Assembly (NCBI GenBank): GCA_019914995.1
Contig: CM034133.1
Coordinates: 2,976,001 to 3,040,000, forward strand
Source: Acanthochlamys bracteata
Lineage: Eukaryota > Streptophyta > Magnoliopsida > Pandanales > Velloziaceae
Direction: 5' to 3'
DNA: 64,000 bases
Positions 37,225 to 47,600 of the stretch are shown in pieces. Position 1 is the first letter of the stretch; every line of letters starts with the position of its first letter. A program made the position numbers and the translations under genes. The notes beneath the pieces were generated by a model. That model did not search any database and was not told where the DNA came from. It saw nothing but the letters and a program-made list of their open reading frames with translations.

Positions 37225-37743
37225 TGTTACGGGCCTAAAGTTTTACCTTGGCTCGTGCGGCACTTAGTCACGATCCTTTGTGGCTAAGTCAGCCTTTACC
37301 CAAAAGAGCTATCAAAGATAGCTAAAGAAGCTTGAATGGACTAGAGGGAAAGCAAAAGAAATACTTGAAGAGAGCTTTTGGAAGAAAAGTTTTATATTGC
37401 TTAGCTTGGTTACAACTCTTGCTTGATCTATTTGATTTTCTTCATGCCGCAAATGAGAGCTCATCCTCCCTATTTATAGTTTCTCCACCTCCTCAACGGA
37501 CGGTGGAGATTGTTTTGATCGAACGGTGGAGAATACATGATCCAGAACTTTCTTACAAAATATCCCTTACAAGAGTCTCCACTATTCTAGAGTATTCTCT
37601 AACCTATGCCAACTATCCTTTGTCTAGAGTATTCTACCATACTCTAGACTTTGCCTATGCACAATATAAATTTACCTAGGCAAAAAGCATTTTACCAAGG
37701 TAATTTTGATGGGGAGAATAGCCAAAATAGACATACCGTGACA
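37225..37743 (-). repeat. 5' LTR of the retrotransposon (right copy)
   Basis: 519 bp, same length as the left LTR. About 14 differences by eye, all C/T or G/A, and no indels seen. Confidence 0.93.
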
Positions 37744-37920
37744 TTAAGCAGGGATGTTGTCGTGCTGATTCTTTGTGTCAAAACAAAGTAAGGCCAAGAA
37801 AGTAAAGAAACAAACTAACAAAAGGAACATGTACAAATTGGAATTGGCTAGGCTTAAAATATTTTTCAGATTTCTCAAGGAGTAGAAAGCTTGGAAGATT
37901 ATCAGGTAACTGAGGGTCGG

Positions 37921-38004
37921 TTGAGAGTAGGAGATCGAACCCTCCCTGTACCTCTCTCACATGCAAACTGCAAAGCAAGCGCTATACCATTTAGCTACAT
38001 CTCC
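37921..38004 (-). repeat. tRNA-Ala-derived sequence (pseudo-tRNA or SINE head)
   Basis: The minus strand begins GGAGATGTAGCTAAATGGTA (A-box region close to tRNA-Ala), passes CGCTTGCTTTGCA (anticodon-arm-like with TGC), then has an extra GTTTGCA that duplicates part of that arm, then GAGGTACAGG and a B box GGGTTCGATCTCC. The acceptor 3' strand does not pair well with GGAGATG. The insertion and broken acceptor stem argue against a working tRNA. A decayed tRNA-Ala or the head of a tRNA-derived SINE is more likely. Confidence 0.6.
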
Positions 38005-38686
38005 TCCAGCGACAGTAGCAAGTCTATGTTAACTATCAAGAGCTATGATATTCAGCGACACTAGAACATATCCAGGATACTAGAAAAGCTGAGAGAACCA
38101 AGTAAACTAATCTCAACAAATTACGATAAGATTGCAGAATGATGCTGGAAATGCGGATATATGCTTCGCATAATTTATACAAGGAATATTGAAAATTTTA
38201 AACATTATGCAGTTGGTAGAGAAAAGCAATATTACATTTTCAAGCTGGCTTTACAAATAAAGCTTTCGCAAAACCTCATTCCTCATGAAACATCACGATC
38301 TCTCATTTTACAAAATGGCTGTACGTTTTAAGCATCACAAGAAACAGTCACTCAAGTAGTATCAGATATGGAATTTCCCATTGACATTATTACATTCTAA
38401 AAGGCATCTTTGATGCTATATACATATGAAGTTCATAGAAGGCTTGACAGCAAAATAAGTAAAAGCATGTTCACCAACACGCAGCCCTTACGCAAAGACT
38501 GGTCAAATGTTGCTGCTCTCTTTGTGCGGTTAACATCACCGTATAGTTTGCACCTTCCAAGCAACAGACATAATGAGTTCGAAAATTAGGACGGAAAGCC
38601 AAGAGCTAACAAAGTTTGGAGTTGTCCATCTACAAAGTAACAAATTGTGTGACAAACTTGGTATGCATTTTGAAAAGGCATCCTAC

Positions 38687-38811
38687 CTGCATGAATTGGA
38701 CTGATGCATAGCCACCTCTGCATTTGGCAACCACAGCAGTCAAAATTTGCAAGGACGTGAAGGCAGGTTCTCCATAGACTTCAGAATCAATGCTGACCAA
38801 AGAACATTCCA
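38687..38811 (-). other. Exon-like segment of unknown assignment
   Basis: 125 bases bounded by an acceptor (CTCTTGATAG) and a donor (CATGCAG/GTAGGA), open in one frame: ECSLVSIDSEVYGEPAFTSL, then ILTAVVAKCRGGYASVQFMQ. It is either a coding exon of an unrecognised minus-strand gene or a spliced 3'-UTR exon of the UBA2-type gene. Its length alone does not prove coding. Confidence 0.35.
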
Positions 38812-40258
38812 CTATCAAGAGAAAACTTCACCAACATGCATCCATAGATGCATATAGACTCAACCCCAAAGATATTGCCCAACAAACACTACTTCTGGTA
38901 TAATATTTAAAAACTTGGTATGGCAGCATAGCTATATCATGTGACCAGAACCATTTTAAAAACCAATCAAATACACATAATTGAAAGATCACCTATCAAG
39001 AACAAAAGCGATTGTGAATAGTGATCCTGTAGGCTCTTTCGAAAGAGTATGGTTGAGTTGTGATGTGAATCACTGATTAGGGTGCTAAAGATGAATGGTT
39101 GATTTCAAAGTGGAGGAACAGATGGGAGGTCTTACGTAGAGAAATAGACGACTATTGATTCCTCAAAGGACCCCCTATCTACTATCGAAACTCAAAGCTC
39201 AAAGCCACACCTCCAAAAGGAAATAAGCCTTAACTAAGTTTGCTTCCAAGATCAACCAGATCAACAAATGACCATTTACATCACATCTTGGCAAACCTGC
39301 AGAACCAAGAAGGATAATGTACTGGATTCTAAACCTCCATATACTCTTAAGTAAGATCAGCACCAATTTCAAGCACATATCTCAAATACAAATGTAAAAA
39401 CCCTGATAAAGTTTCAAAAAAGACAGTATTTTCAAGCAATTCTTGATTTGTTTCTTTTGAAATGGACAACTGCATGCATCAAAGAAAGGGACAGGGAAGT
39501 ATAAAATAAATCATTTTGGAAAAAATATCCAAATTAAGGGTCTTACAACAGCTAAAAGCTTGAATATAAATCCATGTCACGAATTCACAAACCATAGAAA
39601 TAATTAACAGGGAACACCCCATATAAAAAAAGGTTATTTCTTTCACAAATCCACAACACATTTAGAAAGTTTTAGAGAAACCAAAATACAGTAGCAAAAT
39701 AGTTAAAGTATAAAAACTATTCAAGTACTAAAAAGGAAGTTCGGGATAGTAGTAAATATCCAAGTTTATGGCAACAACTAACAATAATTGAAAAGTGAAA
39801 AAGGCATCACAAGGATTCGGATGCAGGAACACCAGAGTACATCGCCCACAACCTAAACTGATGTCTGCATCTATAGGATCTGCAAGATAAATATGAAAAA
39901 ACTGTAAAGATTTTTACAAAAATGTATTTTTATAAGAACACTTAGGAAACCATTCTCATAGTTAAGACATTGAGATTTTACTGAATTACCAAATGCGATT
40001 ACCAAATGCGAAAGCATCACTTTAAACATCATGAATTTTCAGCAGAACTAAAATTCTCGAAATTAGGTCTTAAGAGGAAAGCATATGCATACAGCCAAAC
40101 AAAATATGGTCCCTAGAAATTTCTGATAGCTAAAAGGTTACTTTCTTAAAAAGAAGTATTTTAAAAAGCACAAAAGCAGGAACATACTATAGTTACAAAA
40201 AATAGTATTTACTACAAGTAGCACTTACATTTCCTTCAAAGGAATACTAATACTTTAC

Positions 40259-40311
40259 CTGAAGTGAGGGCATGGGAATTGGTATATGTATACCCCTCCA
40301 AACAGAGGGAT
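40259..40311 (-). other. Short exon-like segment downstream of the UBA2-type gene
   Basis: 53 bases between acceptor AAGTGCAG/ATCCC and donor CTTCAG/GTAAAG, open as PSVWRGIHIPIPMPSLQ. Its phase does not join the next candidate exon, which favours an untranslated spliced exon. Confidence 0.35.
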
Positions 40312-40795
40312 CTGCACTTATAACGGCAGTCTTTTGTATTAGTTCTTAACAAAGTCCAGAAAAATAGTGAATGTTCATTGCATAACAAGACATACAAGAT
40401 ACATCAGAAAAACAAGAATAGGTAACAAACTAATTCAGTTAAGAGCAGAATGGATTCTCATGATTGCACACTACATTTGCAGAAATGCCACACTGGATAT
40501 ATAATGTTACTGATATGTGCCAACGCATCTAGTCATCGAGAAAAAGTGTTAGTCTGAGGGTAATCTAAGTTATTCTTTCTTGGAGATGGAACCGTAGCAT
40601 GAGGCCCATAACATAGTCTAAGCTAAGATCAACATATGCTAACACTTATGGCTAAATCAACCAAAAACTAATCAAATACCATTTTCGTTAAGTTAAGCAA
40701 GGGTGGTGTTGTTTAATTTCTTTGCCTTTGCACTCATAAATCCATAATCTGACATTATATATTGTTTCATCTGGTGTTCAACCTTTCAAACACAT

Positions 40796-40833
40796 ATGTG
40801 GGTGGGGTGGGGTGGGGGGGGGGGGAGGGGTAG
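40796..40833 (+). repeat. G-rich tract, quadruplex-forming candidate
   Basis: Repeated GGGTGGGG units run into 12 consecutive Gs and then AGGGG. It has more than four G-runs of three or more with one-base loops. It is the only such tract I saw in an otherwise AT-rich window. Confidence 0.85.
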
Positions 40834-42004
40834 GTAACTACACTCTGGATCCTATTTGATCCTAACAATTTGTACATTCAGAAGGCAACCTACTCAAAAG
40901 CTGTCAGTTAAGCCTACAAAGAAGTTGATAATAATATAATCCAAACACCTAACCGACCAAAGTTTTCTAACTTCATTAATTTCATAACTTAGATGTAAGC
41001 ACATGCAAACAACATTTCTATAATGCCTAAGCAGGAGGAAAATAGATTCTACTTGAGTGTGCTTCCTATAGTGCCTAAGCAGGAGAAAAATTTATTCCAC
41101 TTAATGTGTGAGATTCCTATAGTGTTGAAACAAAATCACATGTAAATGTTAAAGACTTAAAACAATAACTTATAAATTGTGAAAGATAAACTGCTTTAAT
41201 AAACAACTGATAAATTGTGAAAGATAAACTACTTTAATACGAAATAAACAAAGTAAGAAGAGAAAGGACCTAAGAATGTTCAAGATTAACCATTATCCAG
41301 TGAACTATTTAATAGATGTCCTATAAATGCATATCCTATCCAAGCAACAATCTTCACTACAAATAAGATGAGATGATTCATTTTTTATTTTATTATAAGA
41401 AGATTATGTTGAGAGTAAGAGAATGACAAAACCTAAAGTAACATAAGAAACATAAGTAACGAGGTAATAATGACTCTTAAAATCAGAGTCATGTGGATCA
41501 TGCAAGGAAAACAAACCAGAACATCCATTCTTCTTTGCATTTATACAATGCAATAAAAACTTTTAGTGAATTGTTTAAGATACTGCAGCTGCTATAACCT
41601 TTCTGTTTCCATAAACAGTGTTGAACATGAGTTCACAAAAACCATTCTTCTTAGATGATGCAAATTAGATACAAGAGGAAGTACTAGCATGCAACTAACT
41701 TTTCTCCTATCAATGTGGCTGCACTCTGATTTATAGAGGACAGTACAAGAGCAGTGCACTACCATGTTGGGCAGAAAACTATTCATGCATATAAACTTAT
41801 GACTACATGTACATGTATGTTTCTGTATGTCTGCCTATGTTTGTACCTTTAGTGTGTTTGTTCAGAGAAAAGGATGTACACATATTGCAACATCATGATC
41901 ACTTTTTTTTTTTTTTAAATAATTTTTTTAGGGAAGGTACAGCAATATCAGAAACTTCAATGAAAGGCATAAGAATTCAGCTCGTTTGAGGTAAGACTAT
42001 TACC

Positions 42005-43450
42005 CTAGCGGCCCATATAAGGGGGAACTCCACTGTACTGTCCCTGGCGACCCCTTCCATAGCCTCCCTGTGTTTGAGCTCCAGCAGCATTCAAATTTGT
42101 CCCACCTGCAATTGCTTGATTCCCATACACACTTTGCAAACCAAGCCCTCCTGTGTTCCCTACCGGAGATTGAATCGCAGGATTTCCCACGGCACCCAGC
42201 TGGCCCAGTACATTTGTCAAACCCAACCCTGAACCTTGGGTTGCTATCAGCGCAGAAAGAGCCTGACCAAGTGCTGGGTTCAAGCCAGTGGCAGCAGTAA
42301 TTGGTTGATTAAGCCCCAACCTAGAAGCCGTGGGTGCCATAAGGTGACCACCACTGGGACCCCCCAAGTGAGTCGTTACACCACCAGGAACACCGGAGGC
42401 ACTAGTATTCCTCTGGATGTTAGCTCCACTGAAAGCCATATTTTGAAACTGGAATGCACCCGATCCCTTACTCGGCTTTGGGCCATCAATTGCCTTCGAG
42501 CAATTCAGTACATGACCCTCAAAGCTCTTGTGTGGCTCCTCTAATGCTCTCTTTGCTCCCTCCATTGTCTTGTATACAAACAAGCAGAAACCCTTTGGCT
42601 TTCCAGTAGCCTTATCAAGCCCAAGCGGCCCCTCCTCAATCTCACCAAACTGAGCAAAAAACTGTGTAAGCTTCTCTGGATCAATATCAGGGCCAACGTT
42701 GCTAACAAAGATCTTCCTCTGTGTGTACTCTGATGTTGGAGGAGCAGAAGGCTGCTGTGGGGGAGGTGGTCCTGCCGATGCCAGCTGACAAGCAGTCATC
42801 CTGTTCCCAATCTTCTTCTGCGGTTCTTGTAGCGCCCTGCGAGCAGATGACCGGTGCTTGAATAGAATAAAGCCGTAACCTTTCGACCTCCCCGTAACCT
42901 TATCAACAACAGCCTTGCATTCCTCGATCTCACCATATGCAGTGAACACCGCACGGAGGGTTTCAGTCGTCGTATCCCATCCCAACCCATGTACGAAAAT
43001 TTTCCGGTGGGCTGGGTCAATATCCGCCATGGAAAAAATTCTCTGCAGTACATCATGGTGTGCCACGGCGGCATCACGGAGTAAAACCACCAGCTGTTCC
43101 TTCTGCAGAGGTTCTAGAAGCTTCTGGATAGACTCCGGATCACTCTCTTCTTCTTCTTCTAGTTCCATCCCCTTGGCTTCTCCACTTCCATTGGTCACCT
43201 GTTGAAGCTGTAATTCACGTTCTGGTTCTTTCTCGGCCTGGGACTGGTTCGACTCGACCGGTTCGGGTTGTTCAACCTTGATCGGTTGCATTTCTACTGA
43301 ATTAACTGGTTCGTTATCCATTGATTCGGCCGGTTCAGTTTTCGGTACTACAGTTGAGGGTTCACCGGTTTCCATCTGGATTTTCTGTTCTTCGACTTCG
43401 GGCTCGGACTTCGGGCTTGGACCTTTAGAAAGTTTTCGTTTTTTTGCCAT
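42005..43450 (-). CDS. UBA2A: UBP1-associated protein 2 (UBA2-type) RNA-binding protein
   Basis: One 481-codon frame without introns in the coding part. UBA2 proteins are nuclear, hnRNP-like RNA-binding proteins that associate with the oligouridylate-binding protein UBP1 and act in mRNA stability, wounding and ABA responses. The N-terminal ~105 residues are acidic and basic, starting with the nuclear-localisation-like MAKKRKLSKG. RRM1 spans about 149-222, with RNP2 IFVHGLGW and RNP1 KGYGFILF. RRM2 spans about 246-318, with RNP2 IFVSNVGP and RNP1 KGFCLFVY. A Gly/Ala/Gln/Asn-rich tail ends SGVPPYMGR. Length is near that of Arabidopsis UBA2a. A donor-like site follows one base after the stop, and exon-like islands occur downstream. 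Alternative splicing of the 3' region is reported for Arabidopsis UBA2 genes, so these may be 3'-UTR exons. The exact subtype (a, b or c) is uncertain. Confidence 0.9.
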   Translation of the reverse strand: MAKKRKLSKGPSPKSEPEVEEQKIQMETGEPSTVVPKTEPAESMDNEPVNSVEMQPIKVEQPEPVESNQSQAEKEPERELQLQQVTNGSGEAKGMELEEEEESDPESIQKLLEPLQKEQLVVLLRDAAVAHHDVLQRIFSMADIDPAHRKIFVHGLGWDTTTETLRAVFTAYGEIEECKAVVDKVTGRSKGYGFILFKHRSSARRALQEPQKKIGNRMTACQLASAGPPPPQQPSAPPTSEYTQRKIFVSNVGPDIDPEKLTQFFAQFGEIEEGPLGLDKATGKPKGFCLFVYKTMEGAKRALEEPHKSFEGHVLNCSKAIDGPKPSKGSGAFQFQNMAFSGANIQRNTSASGVPGGVTTHLGGPSGGHLMAPTASRLGLNQPITAATGLNPALGQALSALIATQGSGLGLTNVLGQLGAVGNPAIQSPVGNTGGLGLQSVYGNQAIAGGTNLNAAGAQTQGGYGRGRQGQYSGVPPYMGR

Positions 43451-43639
43451 GGCCGTAGATTGAAAACAAGGTCAGAGAAACAATTTCGAGTTGAGGAGAT
43501 TTGAGTGGATTTTGTGTAGCTAGGGTCCTGGTTTTGGGAGAGAAGAAAGAGAAGAAGAAGGTGAATGGATCGTGCGGTAAGCTTACCGTTATGGGAGGGA
43601 GTACCGACTACCGAGGGGCGTTTCCCCAATGCTGTCGGC

Positions 43640-44280
43640 CCTAAAGCCCGTTAACATTTTTCAGCCCGACAACGGAAACTGTGGTAGTAATGTGGAGAGA
43701 ACAGAAGTCTAACCTGTTTGTCATTACTTTTTTAAAAAATAGTTTTTAAATTTTAAATTATATATTTTTTGATATATTTTTATAAATATTTAAAAATTTA
43801 TTTAAAAATTTAAAATAAAATTTATTTTTTAAATAATATCTTTTTTGTTTCAGAAAAATTGTACTTTTCAAACGATTCCAAGTAGAATCAAGTGGTAAGT
43901 TTACTGCGTTGGGTTCTGATTTTATTCGAATTAGATAATATTTGAGAATGTTTATTAAAAATAAGTTTATCGAAAAAAAAAATATTCTAAAAATTTTAAA
44001 AAATAAATTTTATTTTTTTATACTATTGATATTTTAAAAATTTTTATAAAATATTTTAAAAATTTTATTAAAAAATATAAAATAACAAATTAGAAAAAAA
44101 GTTCTCTCAAATTTGGACTTAATGTGACGAGTGTGCTATTTTTGCTCAAAACACCAATCCAATATTCTCGACACAAAAAGCCCGTTAAAGGAATGAATTG
44201 TTGGCTGAATACATTAATAAAATGAAATGGTATTACCGCGATAAAAATTATAAAATGCTGAAAAACAAGGGTATTAACTG
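43640..44280. repeat. AT-rich spacer with two MITE-like relics
   Basis: It separates the divergent UBA2-type and LARP1 genes. Blocks at about 43709-43885 (left CCTGTTTGTCATTAC, right TTCAAACGATTCC) and 43932-44120 (left TTTGAGAATGTTTATT, right CTCTCAAATTTGG) match the MITE family by end words and interior. Both genes' promoters must therefore sit close to, or within, MITE-derived DNA. Confidence 0.48.
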
Positions 44281-44643
44281 AAATAATTTCTGATTGGAAC
44301 GTGATTATCTGGTCTTCCGCTCTCTGACTCTGTTAAGAAAGATAATAACAAAAATAAATTTTCGCTCTTTCTCTCTCTCTCTCGCGATCAACTGTCACAC
44401 TCTCTATTCTGGAAAAAACCCTAAATCCCGCCTGCTAGCTCTATCAAAACCCCCAAAAACCAAACCCTCGCTCTCACCAAAACACAAACGAACATGTCGC
44501 TGATTACCGCAATCAGCAGTGATCTGTTTCGTTTTCGTGGCTAATTATTGTTTGGAATTTGTCGGGGATCAAAAAACGTTGTCGTTATTTTGGGGTTCTT
44601 TTGTTTGTTTGTCTGAGAAGGTTTTGGGAGGGTAAGTAGATAG

Positions 44644-47600
44644 ATGGAGCTGGAGAAAGTTGCTGACGTGGTGGCACCGGTAGATCACGTGGCTGACGTG
44701 GCGCCGATGGTAAGCGGGAGTAAAGAGGAGAAGAGGAGAGGGAAGAATGGTGTGAGATCACCGTGGAAGAAGCCCGCTGCTGCTGCTGCCACGTCAGCTC
44801 CGGCGCCGGCGGAGGGGACATTGATGGCGGCTGACACGTGGCCTGCTCTAACCGACGCCCGACAGAAGTCTGGTGGCGCACCAGAAGCTGCAGCGAAGCC
44901 ATCGCAAGCACAGGGCACTGCTCCGAGAAACGGGCCATCGCATCAATCCACTGCTCAGGTGCGTTTTTTTTTTTTTTTTTGGGTTTCTTCAGGCGATAAT
45001 TTATGTTCGATTTGTAGGTTGGTTTGATTGGTTGTTGGAATCAGTCCCTTTGATCATATTAGGTGTTTTAATCTTAATTTCATCCCTCTGCTTTTGGTAC
45101 CTCCTTATTTTTCTTAGAAGTTTGTTCTCTGTTTTTTTTTCTGGTATGATTATTTGAGGTTCTGTAATCATTTGTATTATTTTGTTACAATACTTTATGT
45201 TTGAGGAGAGACATTATTTGTTGCTAAGGTTGCTATTTCTTTCCTGCAACTTGTTATGATCTATCCTCAATTAGTAAAAAGATTTCCATGCTAATAGGAG
45301 CAAATTTTGGGGGCGTTTGGAGTGCTTTTCAATGGAGCTTTTATAGAACGGAGGGTATTTTTGTCCTATTTTAAAAGACAAGCTCTATTTTTTTGACCTA
45401 AAAAATTTAAATAGCGACAACAAGATCTTACTACGTGGTGTTGCTTTTCCCATGTTTGCAAAAGTGCTTTCACTTTTCGTTTTCCAGTAAACCTTCTACA
45501 ATATTCTATACGATTTATTTATAAAATTTTACTATACCTATAGTATAGTAAATACTCTAGGTATAGTAATTTTACTCAAAATTATGATACCTAGAGTATC
45601 AAGGAGTTCTAATAAAAACAACTCCAACGTACTTGTAGCTAAAAAACTTACATTACTTTCTTGCTTGGTGCACTTTGGGTTGTGCCAAATGATGTAAAGT
45701 TTTTGCAAATTGATTCTTGTTTTTACTCTCATTGTAAAGATGTTGCTTGATTAACTGTGATTTGTGAGCAAATGTTTCCTTCTAGTCATTGGAATTTTAG
45801 ATATATTAGATTCCATCAATATTTGATAGTCTGATGTATCTTGAAGATTTGTATATTTTTGAAGCCGGTTGCCCTATTACTTTTTCAGTAAGTAATTAGG
45901 TACCATTCGCTAGACTATAGTAAATCAGGAATTAATCTCATTCTTTTGAACAGCTAATCGAAAGACATGATGTAAGCTAACTGACCAAGTTTTATGAATT
46001 CTGCGGTGATCTGGATTTTGTATTATTTTGGTATCCGGAATCGCTTGTTAGTTTTCATCTATTTGCTTAGTATGGTTCTTATATGCTTTTTACCTTCTTG
46101 ATAATATGTACTGATTGCTATGTCTTGACTTATGCCTAAGATCTGAAACTAAAAAATCCTACTTGACTCAGTAATATTTCTTCGAATAAGTTTGGTATTC
46201 TGAAGTGCATGCTCCTTGTCATCAGTGATTAAATCCTGATTGACTCAGTAATTATTCTTCGAATAAATCCTTCTTGACCCAGTAATTATTCTTCAAATAA
46301 GTTTGGTATTCTGAAATACATGTGCCTCCTCGTTTCAGGGTTCGAATGCCCCTCGTAAGGCTGATGGAAATGGAAGCGGAAATCACTCAAACAAGCACCA
46401 TTTATCCCACTCGCTCAAAAATGGCCCTAAGCACAATGGAGCCATGAATGGGATAGCATCTTTTGCCCTCCCTCTAGCGTATAATCAACAGCCGCGACCA
46501 CCATTTATATATCCAGTAGTGCCTGCTCCCCCACTTGCGATTCATGAGTATTCTTATCCTCCTTGTCCAGCTCCATTTCCTAATGGGGAACCCCATGTCG
46601 TCAAATCTGGAAGCGAAACTCCAATGCCTGCCTTTGTCCCAACAGCTCAGGCTGGTGCAGCTGATGGTCGGCATTTCCAATCTCTTCCACGAGGAGAACA
46701 TGGTGGTTGGCGCCCAAATGGTGGCGGTTATGGAAATAGACCACCTACTGCTCTTGAAACTGGCGCTCATGTTACTCAAACATATCGAGCTCAGAGGGGC
46801 TTTTATCCTGGAGATCATGTAAATGTGCCTCATGGAATTGGACCAAATCCGTACATGAGGCCTGTTCCTCAATTTTATGGACCAGCTTTCATCAATGGTC
46901 CAGGCTTTCCTGGTATGGTTTTTTCTCTTATTGCAGACAAGTTACTGCCTTCTATGTAAAAAGTATTCAGCTCTTATTGACCTTCATAATATTATATATG
47001 AATGCAGGTACTGCTCCTCGTATGTATTATGTTCCTGCTGGCCCTATGGACATGATGAGAGGCCCTCCACCACCTCCTCCATTCATCTCGCGTCCTCCTC
47101 ATACTATTTATCCTGCTCTATCTGCAGCAGAAGTAGCTCTGAGGGAAAATGTCAGGAAGCAAATTGAATATTATTTCAGGTGGGTTTTCTTTTGATGTTA
47201 TGTTTGAGTTCTATACTCATGTGAATATGGACATTCAGGAATCTTCAATATGTCATTGGTAAATCATCTCCTGCACGTTCCTTTATATTGCCTTTGTATT
47301 TGATCTGCTTTTATTCCTTCATATAATACACTGTTAGAGTGCTCCTATTGCTGTTTAAGTTAGTGGAGTTGCAATTCTTATGGCTAACATTCAGTAGTGA
47401 TCTTCAGTGATGAAAATATGAAGAAAGATCAGTACTTGCTTTCGCTGCTGGATGGTCAAGGATGGGTTTGTATAACTAAAATTGCTGACTTCAATAGGGT
47501 AATGTTCATTGTGACTTTCATGCATCTGTGGTTTACATGCATGTTTTGATGTATTATCAAGAGGAAATTCTTGAATCTGGTACCTTTCATTCTGTAGGTC

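Larger units (their letters stand above)
34611..37743 (-). mobile_element. Non-autonomous Ty3/gypsy-type LTR retrotransposon (gag-protease-chromodomain)
   Basis: A 3,133-bp element with two 519-bp LTRs (34611-35129 and 37225-37743), each starting TG and ending CA, with 8-bp inverted ends (TGTCACGG/CCGTGACA; the right LTR starts TGTTACGG). The transcribed strand is minus, so the right LTR is the 5' LTR. A tRNA-iMet primer site and a polypurine tract lie at the correct places. It is flanked by TTAA (34607-34610 and 37744-37747), a 4-bp duplication. The single ORF has gag, protease and chromodomain but no reverse transcriptase, RNase H or integrase, so mobilisation would need proteins from a partner element. 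By eye the LTRs differ at about 14 of 519 sites, all transitions, indicating a fairly recent insertion. It sits inside the right target duplication of the hAT MITE at 34036-34605. Confidence 0.92.
38005..42004. other. Region downstream of the UBA2-type gene, with exon-like islands
   Basis: No long open frame on either strand. On the minus strand several short segments are bounded by good splice sites, listed separately at 38687-38811 and 40259-40311. Another acceptor lies at 39879 (TTGCAG/ATCCTATAG). The UBA2-type stop codon is followed one base later by a donor-like GTAATAG (42003). This suggests that the region holds alternatively spliced 3'-UTR exons of that gene, though a separate gene cannot be excluded. 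A long G-run lies at 40796-40833. Confidence 0.4.

Noticed and set aside
36631-37287. 218-codon plus-strand open frame
   Set aside because: Antisense to the coiled-coil gag region and overlapping the primer site and LTR; composition explained by the opposite strand.
38460-38552. Minus-strand frame reading CKLYGDVNRTKRAATFDQ
   Set aside because: Looks protein-like, but its phase does not join the candidate exon at 38687-38811 and no good acceptor supports it.
44585-44938. 117-codon minus-strand open frame
   Set aside because: Antisense to LARP1 exon 1, Ala/Pro-rich only because the coding strand is.
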